In this document: positions 10,360 through 22,168 of the stretch, one piece after another
Layout: the number at the start of each line of letters is the position of its first letter
How positions within the stretch are numbered: position 1 is the stretch's first letter
DNA from: Phaseolus vulgaris
Lineage: Eukaryota; Streptophyta; Magnoliopsida; Fabales; Fabaceae
Length of the DNA: 64,000 nucleotides
Assembly (NCBI RefSeq): GCF_000499845.2
Contig: NC_023759.2
Span: 23,899,067-23,963,066 of the forward strand
Direction of reading: 5' to 3'
Translations under genes and position numbers: made by a program
The notes under the pieces: model-generated
What the model saw: only the letters and a program-made list of their open reading frames with translations
Databases searched by the model: none
What the model was told of the DNA's origin: nothing

Positions 10360-12387
10360 GTGCCCATCCACGGCGAGGTCCACACCATAGCGGGTGGGTT
10401 CTCGGGCGGCGGATGTACGGCATCGCAACGCAAGAAGTATGCTAGGTCCGTAATGTTAGTGGAGGCTTTTGAGGATCATTTGCCCGATGTGGACATCACG
10501 TTGACCAAAGAAGACCTCAGGGATGTCGTGCCCCACGACAACGATCCCATCGTGATCTCACTTATCACGGCGGGAAGGATGGTTCATCGAGCACTGGTCG
10601 ATAAAGGGAGCTCGGTAGATGTGATGTTCTGGCCAATGTTCGAAAAGTTACAGTTGTCCCCAGACCATCTGAGGCCGTATGGGGGCTGCCTATACGGCTT
10701 TGTTGGTGACCAAGTGGAGGTCAGGGGGTACATCGAGTTAAGAACGACATTCACAGACGGGGCGGTGTCGCGAACAGAGAAGATCAGATACCTGGTTGTG
10801 AATGCCCCCTCGGCATACAACGTCCTGCTAAGAAGGCCAACGCTCAACAGAATAGGAGTTGTGCCCTCCACTAGGCATATGAAGGTTAAACTACCTTCGA
10901 TGGAAGGCGTGGTCATCACCATCCGCTCCGATCAAAAGGAGGCAAAGAAGTGCTATGAAAACAACCTCAAAAATAGGCGATCAGTGTACCATGTAAGCAC
11001 AACGCCACCCCCTGGTGCAGCTCCCGGCCAGGAGGACCGGCGAATAGGCACAACGCTCCAAGTAATCGCTGGGGGAGATGCGGCGATGCAAGATGTGGCG
11101 AGCATAGCAGAGATAGAGGAAGAAGGCGACCGCCTGGAGGCCACCAGGGAGTCAGGAATCGCAAAGGCGGTCATCGCCAGTGAGAGGAAGCCCCAGCCGA
11201 TCAAGGAGTGGCTCACAAAGGAGATCGGCGGAAAGACATTCAAGCTGGGAAAAACCCTAGACGACGAAACGCGGGATCAAATAGCCAAGGTAATAAGTAG
11301 ACATCTAGATGCGTTTGCATGGTCCGCCTCAGATATGCCGGGGATTGATCCCGACCTCTTGTCCCACCGGTTGGCAATGGACCCCCAAGTCAAGCCGGTC
11401 CGTCAAAGAAGGAGGAAGTTCAATGAAGAAAGAAGACAGGCGATCAGGGAGGAAACACAAAAACTCCTATCCGCAGGTCACATCAAGGAAGTGCAGTATC
11501 TGGAATGGCTTGCCAATGTTGTGTTGGTAAAGAAGAGCAACGGGAGATGGCGAATGTGCGTCGATTTCACAGATCTAAACAAGGCGTGCCCAAAGGACTC
11601 CTACCCTTTGCCCAGCATAGACGCCTTGGTAGACAATGCAGCAGGGTGCAAACTGTTAAGCTTCCTGGATGCCTTCTCGGGGTACAACCAGATAAAGATG
11701 CACCCCATGGACGAGGAAAAAACTGCCTTCATGATGGAAAGGTCATGCTATTATTACAAGGTGATGCCCTTTGGGCTGAAGAACGCGGGAGCTACGTATC
11801 AGAGGCTAATGGATAAAGTGCTCGCGCCCATGCTAGGGAGGAACGTCCAAGCTTATGTCGGCGACATGGTTGTGACATCCCCGGAAAAGAATCAGCATGT
11901 CGCCGATCTAGAAGAACTATTCGCTACAATAGCCAAGTACAGGCTGAAGCTAAACCCTGAGAAGTGCATTTTCGGCGTAGAAGCGGGGAAGTTTCTGGGT
12001 TTCCTCTTAACCGAAAGAGGAATTGAAGCGAACCCTGACAAGTGTGCTGCCATCCTGGCGATCAGAAGCCCTGCTACTGTCAAGGAGGTACAACAGCTTA
12101 CAGGTCGGATGGCCGCTCTGTCACAATTCATATCTGCCAGTGGGGAAAGGGGCCACCCGTATTTCCAGTGTTTGAAGAGGAATAACAGGTTTGTCTGGAT
12201 GAGAGAGTGTGAAGAGGCTTTCGTAAAGCTCAAAGAGTACTTGGCGAGCCCGCCGGTTCTGTGCAAACCTCAAGTAGGGGCGCCCCTCAAGCTATACTTC
12301 GCCATCCGCCATCACCGAAAGGGCGTTGAGTGCAGTGCTCGTCCAAGAGCAAGATCAAACTCAGAAACCTATCTATTTTGTCAGTAA
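10360..12387 (+). pseudogene. pol: Tat protease and reverse transcriptase (copy 3a)
   Basis: A long open frame (675 codons). It starts in the conserved MPIHGEVHTIAGGFSGGG linker and continues through an aspartic-protease-like site (ALVDKGSSVDVMF; relatives have VDQGSS) and its NVLLRRPTLNR segment. RT motifs FAWSASDMPGIDPD, NVVLVKKSNGRWRMCVDF, FLDAFSGYNQI and MPFGLKNAGATYQRL follow. The catalytic box reads YVGD instead of YVDD, so one of the metal-binding aspartates is gone and polymerase activity would be lost. The frame is lost at about 12300-12330 by an indel and RNase H continues in the next frame. Confidence 0.9.
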
Positions 12388-13769
12388 AGTGTTACAAGGT
12401 CCAGAGGTGAGATACCAAGCCTTGGAGAAGGCAGCCCTGGCGGTCGTGTTTTCGGCGAGGAGGCTGCGACATTACTTCCAGAGTTTCGCGATATGGATGA
12501 TGACTGACTTGCCCATCCAAAAGGTCCTAAAGAAACCAAATGTGGCCGGGAGGATGGTGAAATGGGCAGTGGAGTTGTCCGACTTCGACATCAGGTATGA
12601 ACCCCGAGGATTCATCAAGGGGCAAATCTTCGTCGACTTTGTGGTCGAGCTGTCCGCCGAAACAACGCGTAGTGCTGGAAACGACGATCGGTGGATACTC
12701 TCGGTTGATGGATCGTCCAACCAGCTAGGTAGTGGGGCTGGAGTCATTCTGGAAGGACCCAACGGCGTATTAATAGAATAATCCCTGAGATTTGCCTTCA
12801 AAGCCAGCAATAATCAGGCGGAATACGAAGCATTGATTGCCGGTATTCTATTAGCAAAGGAAATGGGGGCGAAGGCATTGATGGCCAAGAGCGACTCTTT
12901 GCTGATCACCGGGCAGGTGACCGGCAAATTCCAGGCCAAGGATCCACAAATGGCAACCTACCTAGAGTATGTACAGGAGCTAAGAAGTTCTTTTGCCTTG
13001 TTCGAAGTGGTGCACGTGCCAAAGGAGCAGAATGCCCGAGCTGACTTGCTTGCCAAGCTCGCCAGTTCGGGCAAGGGGGGCAGGCAGAGGACTGTTATAC
13101 AAGAAACTCTAAAGACACCTCGGGCGTTCGCAGCAGATCACCAGGTTCTTCAAGTTTGCAAGTCAACGGAAGGGATAGCTAGGAGTCATCGATCATTAAC
13201 TCAGAAAACCTTGAGAGCGTCGAGAGTTAGGGCGCACCCAGTGGAGGAAGCGAAGACAACGCGAGTTTGCACCGTTTACCAACCAGATACATGGATAAAG
13301 CCATACCAGCGATACATAGCAGACAGCGTCCTCCTAGTAGATCCAACAGAGGCGAGAAAGATAAAGAAGAGCTCCAGCAAGTTCACCTTGATCGATGGGG
13401 AGCTAAACAGGTTCGGATTTACACACCTCCTATTAGTATGTGTGCATGAAGAGAAGTGCGTAAGAATTATGACTGAACTCCACGAGGGAATCTGTGGAAG
13501 CCACATTGGAGGTTGAGCCCTGGCAACGAGAACTCTCCACGCGGGCTATTATTGGCCGACCATGAGGGAAGATTGCAAGGAATACGCACAACGTTGCAAA
13601 CAATGTCAACAACATGCTGATTGGCACAAGGCGCCCCCAGAAGAGCTAAAGTCGATCTATAGGCCCTGGCCGTTTCATACGTGGGGAATCGATATTCTGG
13701 GGCCCTTTCCGTTGGCGATCAGGCAAATGAAGTACTTAGTCGTGGCAATCGAGTACTTCACGAAATGGA
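12326..13769 (+). pseudogene. pol: Tat RNase H - aRNH - integrase N-terminus (copy 3a)
   Basis: Continues pol in a new frame with RNase H (VLVQEQDQTQKPIYFVSK) and then the second, archaeal-type RNase H (ILSVDGSSNQLGSGAG). An in-frame TAA at 12779-12781 replaces the CAA of IEQSLRF. After it come NQAEYEALIAGIL and the linker. The integrase zinc finger (HEGICGSHIGG... RCKQCQQHADWHK) is interrupted by TGA 13514-13516 where relatives have CGA. The catalytic core begins (GIDILGPFPLAIRQMKYL, AIEYFTKW) but stops at about 13769, where the reading frame passes straight into gag sequence of another copy. Confidence 0.88.
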
Positions 13770-14193
13770 AGCATTGGATCGACGAAGCCCCGGAGAACAG
13801 CCAAGCACAACCCATGAGAATACACAAAGCTGGGACAGAAAAGAGATCGTCGACTAGAAACGTATCCTACGAACCGAAAAGGCATCAGTCTAGGGCGAGG
13901 GTGAAGGGAGACCTGCCTTGTCGACACAAGTTCAAAATAAGCCTCAAGGAGTTGATCGCTATCCCAGACGTGGCTGACAAGTTGAAGTCCCCCCCAAAGG
14001 GTGATATGAATTTGGAGCTAAGTAAGGGCACTTGGTGCGAGTTCCACAAAGCCTTCGGGCACGGCGTGCGAAACTGTCTAACACTGGGATACCATTTGGT
14101 TGCCATGGTGAAGGATGGTTCCTAAAGGAGTATGTAGAAGAAGGTCAAGAAGCCTTGACGATGGTGACTCCAGCAGCGGATTAAAGGCACGAA
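13770..14193 (+). pseudogene. gag: Tat gag C-terminal fragment fused to integrase (copy 3b)
   Basis: Directly after ...YFTKW the frame reads into a basic gag tail and the zinc-knuckle-like motif CEFHKAFGHGVRNC, then ends at 14123-14125. Integrase followed by gag is not a normal order, so 13770 marks a recombination or deletion junction between two tandem or nested Tat copies. The fusion is in frame, giving one ORF from 13562 to 14125. The remaining bases to 14193 are the decayed gag-pol linker. Confidence 0.8.
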
Positions 14194-14793
14194 GTGCCAG
14201 TCCATGGCAAGGTCAACACGATCTCTGGGGGTTTCTCAGGAGGAGGATGCACCGTCTCCCAACGGAAGAAGAATGCTAGAGAGGTGATGGTAGTAGAGGC
14301 GCGAGAGCCTGACCAATCGCCCGAGCCCAACCTCTACTTCATTAAGGCCGATTTGCAGGATGTGGTGCCCCACGATAATGATCTGGTGGTGATCTTGGTG
14401 GTCACGGTAGGGAGAAGGGTACATCGAGTCCTCCTCGACCAAGGGAGCTTGGCTGATGTAATGTTCTGGTCAACCTTTAACAAATTGCAGTTGTTGTCCG
14501 ACCAACTAAGACCATATGACGACTATTTATACGGTTTCGTTGGAAACCAGGTGAAGGTAAGGGGGCACGTGGAATTAAGGACAATCTTCACAGACGACAC
14601 CGCATCTCGAACAACCAATATCACATACCTCGTTGTTAATGCTCCATCAGCTTACAACATCCTTCTGGGCAGGTCTGCCCTGAACAGGTTACAAGTAGTG
14701 GCCTCGACGAGGCCCATGAAAATGAAGTTGCCTTCCCTTGAGGGAGGGGTGATTACCATCAAGTCCGACCAGAAGGCGGCAAAGAAATGCTAA
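14194..14793 (+). pseudogene. pol: Tat protease region (copy 3b)
   Basis: Open frame starting in the conserved linker (MPVHGKVNTISGGFSGGG). The protease-like segment carries VLLDQGSLADVMFWSTF and the downstream YNILLGRSALNR motif. The copy is closer to the element at 42987 (both ADVMFWSTFNKLQL) than to copy 3a. Ends at a stop right after KKC (14791-14793). Confidence 0.82.
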
Positions 14794-16215
14794 ACCCGAA
14801 GGCTAAAAGAGGAGTGTGCGTGATCACCGCCCAGCCTCAAGAAGTATAAAGGGTCACCCGTGCGGAGATCGCCCGGGAAAGGTGACTTGAGCCTGCAGGC
14901 GAGGTTCAGGAAAGAGAGATCGAAGGAAAGAAGTTCAAGCTTGGCAAGTCCCTAAGCCAAGAGATGCAGAACCAGATCGCCGAAGTCATAGCACGACATC
15001 TGAACGCCTTTGCATGGTCTGCTTTGGACATGCCCGACATCGACCTTGACTTTCAGTGTCATTGACTCACAATGGACCCAAAGGTCAGGCCTGTCCTTTA
15101 AAAGCGGAGAAAATTCAATGAAGACAGACGCCTGGTCATCAGGCAAGAGACTCAAAAGCTGTTAAGTGATGGCCACATAAGGGAAATCCAATACTCTGAA
15201 TGGTTGGCAAACGTGGTGTTGGTCAAGAAGGCCAACGGGAAGTGGAGAATGTGCGTCGATTTTACGGATTTGAACAAGGCTTGTCCGAAGGATTCATATT
15301 CGCTGCCTAGCATCGACGCCTTAGTGAATAACGCGTCAGGCTGCCAACTTCTTAGTTTTCTAGACGCCTTATCGAGGTATAACCAAATTCGGATGCACCC
15401 CCGGGATGAATGCACGACAGTGTTCATGACAGAGCTCTCCAACTATTGCTACAAGGCGATGCCCTTCGGGATTAAGAATTCTGGCACCACCTACTAGTGG
15501 TTGATGGATAAGATTCTCTCCTCCATGATTGAGAGAAATGTGCAGGCGTATCTGGACGACATGGTCGTCATCTCCAAGGAGAAGGACTAACATGTTATCG
15601 ATTTAGAGGAGTTATTCACCACAATAGCCAAGTACAATTTGAAGTTGAATCCCGAAAAGTGCGTATTCGAGGTGGAGGCAGGGAAATTCTTGGGGTTTCT
15701 CCTCACTGAGCGGGGAATAGAGGCAAACCCCGAGAAGTGTGCGACGATCATTGCAATGAGGAGCCTGACCTCAGTGAAGGAGGTAAAACAACTAACAGGA
15801 CGAATGGCTGCCCTGCCCCATTTTTTATCAATTGGAGGGGATAGGGGGCATCCTTATTTCCAATGTTTGAAGAGGAACAATCGATTTGTGTGGACTGGCG
15901 AGTGCGAGGAAGCGTCCCTCAAGCTGAAGGTGTACTTGGCCAACCCGCCTGTTCTGTGCAAACCATTGTCAGGTACTCCCCTCCGTTTTTACTTCGCCAT
16001 CACAAATCGAGCAATCAGCTCGGTCATAGTACAGGAGCAGGATCACGTTCAAAGGCATGTGTATTTTGTTAGCAAAATGTTGCAGAGGCCCGAGGTGCAC
16101 TATCAGGCCATTGAGAAAGCGGCCTTAGCAGTGGTATTTGCAGTTTGGAGGCTCCGCTACTATTTCCAAAGCTTCACAGTGATCGTGATGACCGACCTTC
16201 CCATCCGTAAGGTCT
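14794..16215 (+). pseudogene. pol: Tat reverse transcriptase and RNase H (copy 3b), multiply broken
   Basis: RT blocks are clear (NVVLVKKANGKWRMCVDFTDLN, MPFGIKNSGTTY, YLDDMVV) but are cut by many stops, for example TAG 15495-15497 and TAA 15588-15590. Both are explained by CAG/CAA to TAG/TAA. RNase H follows from 15639 (FLLTERGIEANPEKC, RAISSVIVQEQDH, VYFVSKMLQ). At about 16215 the sequence jumps from IRKVL to VVHVPKKQ, so the whole second RNase H (about 150 codons) has been deleted. Confidence 0.85.
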
Positions 16216-17627
16216 TGCACGTGGTGCACGTTCCCAAAAAACAAAGTGCCGAGCTGACTTAGTGGCAATGCTCGCCAGCTCAGGCAAGGGGGCTTGACAG
16301 AGGACAGTTATCCAGGAAACCCTAAAAACGCCCAGGACCACCACAGGCTGTGCTGAAGAGGTTTAGCAGGTGAGTGTCTTCGAGGGCGGAAGAAGAGGGC
16401 ACCGATCGTTAACACAATAAATATTGAAGGTGCCCAAGGTAAGTGTTTATGACTTGTCAGGGGGAGAATCGTCGGATGTTTCCTTAGTCAACGTGAGTGA
16501 AACTTGGATGACACCCTATAGGCGTTACCTGGTCGATGGCTTACTCCCGCAGGAGCCAACGGAGGTCAAAATCATTAAGAAGAATGCAGGTAGATATACC
16601 CTGGTGGATGGAAAGTTGTTCAGGCATGGCTACACTCACCCTATCTTGTCCTGTGTGAGCAGTGAGCAGTGCACACGTATCATGGCTGAGCTCCATGAAG
16701 ATATTTGTGGGAGTCATATCGTGGGACGAGTTCACTCATCAAAAGTTGTTCGAGCAGGGTATTACTGGCTGACTATGAGGGAGGACTGCACGAGGTATGC
16801 ACAACGGTGCAAATAATGCCAACAGCACGCCGATTGGCATCATGCACCCCAGAGGAATTACGATCGATCCACAGCCCGTGGCCTTTCTACACATAGGGAA
16901 TCGATATCCTGGGCTCGTTTCCCCTAGCAGTTCGCCAAATGAAGTACCTAGTGGTGGCCATTGAGTACTTCACCAAGTGGATAGAGGCCATTTAGTGTTT
17001 GACAATGGCACCTAGTTTGCAAATCAGCAGCTACGCAAGTTATGCATAAAGCTCGACATCAGGAAGGTGTTCGCCTCAATAGAGCACCCTAAAACTAATG
17101 GGCAGGTCGAACCTGCTAACTGAGTCCTGCTCTGAGGCCTAAAGAAGAGACTGGAGAAAGCCAAGGGAACTTGGGCAGACGAGGTTCCTCGAATTGTATG
17201 CGCTTACCACACCACTCCCCAATCCACCACCAAGGACACACCTTTTAGCCTGGTGTATGGGTCGGATGCTATGATCCCCGTTGAGATCTAGGAAAGTTCA
17301 TCGCGGTTCCAGAACTTTGTAGCGAAGGAGTCTAATGAGGAAAGGAAGGTAAATTTAGACCTGCTCGACGAGGTGAGAGAGGAAGCCCGCATCAAGGCTG
17401 AAGCCTTGAAGAAAATGGTGGAATATAAGCAAAAGTCCAAGCTGAGACCAAGGCAGTTCTAGGTCGTCGACCTGGTAATGCGAAACGCTCACCCCTATCA
17501 GTTGGAGAACAAGTTGTCTTCCAAATGGACTAGCCTTTTCCGCGTGATAGAGGTACTCAGGAACGGAGCGTATAGACTCAAGACCTTGGAAGGCGGGATT
17601 ATTTCCCGAACATGGAACGGGGTCAAT
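16216..17627 (+). pseudogene. pol: Tat integrase (copy 3b), cut by CACTA-1
   Basis: Degraded integrase: linker (TWMTPYRRYLVDGLLP), zinc finger (HEDICGSHIVG ... RCK*CQQH with TAA at 16814-16816), fragments of the core, and the C-terminal module (RNAHPYQLENKLSSKWT, TLEGG). The frame reaches the codons for WNGVN at 17627. CACTA-1 then begins at 17628. The expected next residues (LKF) are encoded at 40911 onward, immediately after the transposon, so the gene is split by the insertion. Confidence 0.85.
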
Positions 17628-17900
17628 CACTACAAAAAAAGTGTATATTGTGGTAGTTATTTTCGTATAAACTGACGTTTATAACCGCCACAATATGTGA
17701 TTGTGGTGGTTTCCCAAACCGCCATAGAATTGGCCGCCACAAAGTTTAATGTGGTGATTTTACGCTACACGTCGCAACACCCGCCACTTTAAACATAGTG
17801 TAAGTAGTGGCGGTTCTTATATGTAAGTAGTGTCAGTTATAACTGTCGCAATTTACATTCATTGAAGAAGATTTTGGCACCATAATATACGTAAATAGTG
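17628..17900 (+). repeat. CACTA-1 left terminal and subterminal repeats
   Basis: The terminal CACTACAAAA is followed by several direct and inverted copies of a GTGGCGGT/ACCGCCAC-like word (about 17690, 17715, 17733, 17780, 17808). Such subterminal repeats are the usual transposase binding sites of CACTA elements. The right end has AACCGCCAC at about 40880. Confidence 0.7.
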
Positions 17901-18140
17901 ACCTTTTTAACTGACGTAATTTTAATTCTTAATAAATAAAATTTAACCACCACTTTTTTATAAATTTTTTTGTAATCTATTTTATACAATTATAAAATTT
18001 AACCACCACTTTTTCATAATAAAATAAAATAAAGTATAAAGTTATAATCATCCATTCATTTCATTGAAAATTAAAGCACACATAATAATGTTCAAAAGTT
18101 TATATGTAATTGAAAATTAAAACACATAAAAAGTTCATAC

Positions 18141-19852
18141 TGTTGGGTCTATTAGTGTCTAAGTTCAAGAGGGGAAGGGTGAATTGAGCTTATAAAATTT
18201 TCGCAAGAACACACAATTTTTCAGTATTCCAGAGGCAAAAAGAACAGATTGTTTTTACATGAAACAGATTGATTTTTCAGAGCAGTATTGGCACAATTTG
18301 AATTTTGTTCACTGTAAAACTGTGATCAACAGAGAATCAGAACAAAACCAGATCAGCTTAATATTGTGAGGATGAAGGATATAGCTATGCTTAGACATCA
18401 ACCAAAATTACACAACACAAGATTTCAAGAAGAATGATCCTTTCACAGGTTTTAATGAATGGTCAGTTTGTTCACAATTCACTTAAGCCATTATATGCAG
18501 CAACCTTGTTTATGATCAGAAAACTTTAACAGGACAGGAAGAACAGTTTTCACTTAACCGAGAATTAACAGATTCAATTTAAAAAGAACAGATTTAGTTC
18601 TTGACAGAATTAAGCAAAAACAGAAAAGAGTGCAGGGATGAGAATGCAAGATACACACGTTTTTATACTGGTTCACTCATACAGAGCTACATCCAGTCTC
18701 ACCTTACCCCAAGGTGGAATTCACTAAAAAACAGTGCCAATCACTTACAAAACCAGCAGTTCTTGAACACTACAAGAACAACACACACAATGCTGAAAAA
18801 CCCTATGTCAGCACACCTTGCACACCTTGCACTCCAAGAAACCCTAACAAGGAGTGACTAACACTTACACCTTTACCAAACAGAATAAAGGAAAGATTAC
18901 ACCTGAAAAGAAGATGCAAGAACTCAAAACCAGTAGTTCAATTTGCTGCAGAAACTGCACTAGCACCTTCACCAAGATTCAAGGTTTCCTAGAACAAGCA
19001 CACTTGAAAATCTCTTTGGAAACCTTTCAAAAACTCTTTCAATCCTTCTTCTCACATGGAAATTGTTTGATCTCTGTCAAAAGCGTAATTCCTCAGCACT
19101 TGTTCATGTGAGAGAGACATTGTTTATATAGAAAACAGTTTCTAACTTCTTTTCAAAAAACAGTTGAAAAGCAGTTAAGAAAACAACAGATTCAGTTTTG
19201 AACATAACAGATTTATTTTGTGAAAACTGCCAACTCAGCTTAACAGAAATAACTGTCTGAGTGGTACCTTTGGAGCCCTAACTAACTTGTGGAAAACCTT
19301 TCAACTCACCAAGGAATAAACCTGTTCTTTCTCAGTGAAACAAATTACAGTATAACACACAGGCCAGCTCAACTTAACTGAAATAACGAACTGAGCTTTC
19401 CCTTGGTGCCTTAACAGAAATTTAGAAAAGCCTTTTAACAGAGAAGAAATAAACAGATTCTTTCTCCATAAAACAGATTTATTTGTGTACTGTTTTAAAA
19501 CTGTTAAAACCATTTTAAAAAGCTTTTCAAAAACCATTTAACGAAAGCCTTTTTAACAGAGAAGAAATAAACAGATTCTTTCTCCATAAAACAGATTTAT
19601 TTGTGTACTGTTTTAAAACTGTTAAAACATTTCAAAAGCTTTTCAAAAACCATTTTACCACTTCATGTGCTTGATCTAGACTTGGTTAGGCATCTAGGCT
19701 AGGTTATACAGCAAAAGGCAATCATACACACTTACAAGCCTAATTACAAATGAATCTAAAAACCTATTACAATCTTCAAAGCACTCAAGCCATTTTCTTC
19801 ATCAAACACACATCAAGCCTTGGTAGGGAAGAAGCTTCCTCCAGCTTCAACA
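18141..19852. mobile_element. 1.7-kb solo LTR inside CACTA-1
   Basis: Begins TGTTGGGTCTATTAG and ends CTTCAACA, with a perfect 5-bp duplication CATAC at 18136-18140 and 19853-19857. No internal coding region, so it reads as a solo LTR left by LTR-LTR recombination. It is rich in AACAGATT words. The starting phrase (GTTCAAGAGGGG...GTGAATTGAG) resembles large LTRs of legume Ty1/copia Sirevirus-type elements, but that family call is tentative. Confidence 0.75.
19431..19664. repeat. ~118-bp tandem duplication within the solo LTR
   Basis: The block containing GAAGAAATAAACAGATTC, then ATTTATTTGTGTACTG and AAAGCTTTTCAAAAACC, occurs twice in succession (about 19431-19548 and 19549-19664) with few differences. 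Confidence 0.85.
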
Positions 19853-19857
19853 CATAC

Positions 19858-20404
19858 ATCCCTAATCAAGTTTAAAATTACAACACATAATTGCTCAAAA
19901 GTTCATACATCCCTAATCAAGTTTAAAATTAAAACACACATCCCTAATCAGGTTTGCTTCCACCACTTGATCCTATTACTTGATTAGGTGATGAAGCACC
20001 ACTTCCATAATCTGATGCCAGAAATAAATAATTTTAAGTTAATGAATTTTTATGTTTATAATTATAAAATAAAAGACACCAATAAATATTTAAAGTTGTA
20101 GTAGGCATTGCTAAATGTAAAATACTTGCTGAAATCAATTTATAGTATAATGCGTACTGAAAATTATACTTAAAATTAAGTATAATTTTAAGTCGTACAG
20201 CTTGACTTTAACGACATAAAGGATTTAAAAAAGAAACTATAGGTTTTTAGGTGGTTGAATCATTAAAGGGATTTGCATATTTTGGCTTTTGAATCATTAA
20301 AGGGATTTGCATATTTTTGGCTTTTGAATCATTAAATCGATTTCTACTTTCAATCAGAACTTAGATGAAACGATTGAAACCCTACTGCAAAATGGATTTA
20401 CATT
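19858..20404. other. CACTA-1 interior, non-coding
   Basis: AT-rich, no convincing gene. It holds a short duplication of ACATCCCTAATCAAGTTTAA around the LTR target site and a 35-bp direct repeat at about 20255-20340 (TTGAATCATTAAAGGGATTT three times, the last partial). Confidence 0.6.
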
Positions 20405-20780
20405 CACTACAAGAAAATCATGAAATAGAAACCAATTTTTAGAGACTAAAATAATTAGTTGCAATAGTAACTAAATTAGAGACCATTTTAGAAACTAAAA
20501 AAAAAAAATTCTAAATTAGTTTCTATTATTATTAAATAGTTTATAAATTGGTATCTAATTAGCAATCAGATTTTAACTACCAATTATTTAGATAAAAAAT
20601 GGCGCAGAATATTTCTGAACGTGGTCTTAAAGTGGGAATTGGAGTGACCATGCACAAATAAGTTGTGGGGGCATATCTTAATCAGAAAAAAAAAATTGCG
20701 TAATCAACTTGCTAGCTCATATACAATACAACTGAGAAACAAAATGACAGAGGGAGAAAAGGGAAAGTAGCTTCCACAAC
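20405..20780 (+). mobile_element. Orphan end of a second CACTA family
   Basis: CACTACAAGAAAATCATG at 20405 is a typical CACTA terminus followed by subterminal words (AGAGACTAAA, TAGAGACCATTTT). No matching TTGTAGTG end is found to the right within the window, so only one end is left, cut off by or before the Tat insertion at 20781. Confidence 0.55.
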
Positions 20781-21573
20781 TGATCCTGCCTGTTGACCGG
20801 AACGCTGGAAACTGCCTCGTCAAAGGATCGACGTGCGCACCGCTTCTCACCTCCGTTCCTCTTCGGGATCTATCTCAAGAACCTGCAAAGAAACAGCACA
20901 GCGCCGCTGTGGCCGATCGCACTCCAACGCTCAAGTCAGTGACGGTATCACCAAAAACTAAGAGAACTAGAACCGTGCAAATCCTCTCTCACAATCAGCT
21001 CTAACTCGCAAGCGTAAAGTGTATGAACTGAACGTGCATACCTCAGAAAGTTTGTTAAGAACTCTTATATACCTGGTGGTTTTCTCTCTCCTGGCAGTTA
21101 CAGACTTGGACACGTGGCTCGCATCCAACTGTACACGTGCCATCATCTGGAGGCTCCCTGACTTGGCGCTGCTTCTGCTCTCATATTGGCTAAGTTACTT
21201 ATGCATGGTACTATCAGTGCATAGCTAACTTAGGAGTGCGATCTCTACTGGAACTGGCGAGTTAGGGGCCTTCATACACCTTCCCTGTGGTCTCGCCGGC
21301 CGCCTTCATAATCTGCTTCTCCTTCATCTTCGGCGATGTGCTTGTTCTGGCGATCTCCGACTGCTTGGTCGCCTGGGTCTACATCTGGCGACTTCATCTT
21401 CAACCTGGCGATCGCCCATACTGGTAAGCTAGAAGTCGGAACACGCCAGCTTAACAACTGGCGACTACGCGTGCCCCCCGACTTCCTTCCCTTCTGCCAA
21501 CCTGGCGCCTTGTCAACACGCCTACACTGTAGCAGGATGCCACGTCATCACACCCGACCACCAGGGCGGTACA
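20781..21573 (-). mobile_element. Tat LTR A (3' LTR of composite)
   Basis: 793 bp. On the plus strand it begins TGATCCTGCCTGTTGACCGG and ends CAGGGCGGTACA, so on the minus strand it is TGTACC...GGATCA. Left flank ACAAC is the target duplication. Differs from LTR C at only about half a dozen places. Confidence 0.92.
21063..21139 (-). promoter_or_regulatory. LTR A promoter: TATA with two upstream G-boxes
   Basis: On the minus strand TATATAAG (21063-21072) is preceded by CACGTG at 21111-21116, within ACACGTGGC (the ABRE form), and at 21134-21139. TAACTG/CAGTTG MYB-type words lie between. The same arrangement is kept in LTRs B, C, D and E. Confidence 0.55.
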
Positions 21574-21590
21574 CAAGCCCCCCAGTCTTA
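21574..21590 (-). other. Polypurine tract of the composite
   Basis: On the minus strand the LTR start TGTACC is directly preceded by AAGACTGGGGGGCTTG, a purine-rich run with six G, as expected for the plus-strand primer of reverse transcription. Confidence 0.75.
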
Positions 21591-22168
21591 AGCGAAGACT
21601 TGTCTAGCGAAAAGACTGAAAGAGCCTTCGTTAACACCGATCCACGTGGCCTTGACGCGGAATTCCAAGCGGTTGTACCTTCTGCTGCTCTGACGCCCCA
21701 CCAAACCCCTCACTCATCGCTCGACACGTGGCTTTATCAACGGCTGTCTCCATTTGCCGTTTGCGCTTCCTAAACCCATTTCGAAAAACCCTTAAACCCA
21801 TTTCGCTTCACTGTTCCATCACTTTCTTCGTGCTTGCAAACGCTCTAACTTCCTTCTGCGAAAACTCTCAACGCTCTTCAACGCTCGAGATCACCATCTT
21901 CCTCCATCGTCTTCCTGATCATCGAAAGGTAACTACTTTCCTTCATCTGCTGGTTTTCCTTGCATTTTCACCGATTTGCATCATCCTGTAACTGCTTGGT
22001 GCATACGCTGTGGGTTGTTTTTCCATTTCTCCTTCTGCGTAACTTAGGGCTTTGTCGATCGTCGCAACGAACCTACATTCGTTCGTTTTTTCACCTTCCT
22101 TCTATGATCGAGTCAGCCTCTGTAACCCCCTGATCATTTTCCTTTCTTCTTCCTTTGCAGTTGCTATC
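21591..22168 (+). promoter_or_regulatory. 5' flank and putative 5'-UTR intron of the antisense gene
   Basis: CACGTG cores at 21643-21648 and 21725-21730. A plausible intron in the leader runs from AAAG/GTAACT (GT at 21929) to TTTGCAG (22158-22160), eight bases before the ATG at 22169. Transcription itself is not shown. Confidence 0.4.

Noticed and set aside
18601..19111. Two short ORFs in the 1.7-kb LTR
   Set aside because: No recognisable domain; they fall inside a sequence bounded by TG...CA and a 5-bp duplication, so are taken as chance ORFs in an LTR.
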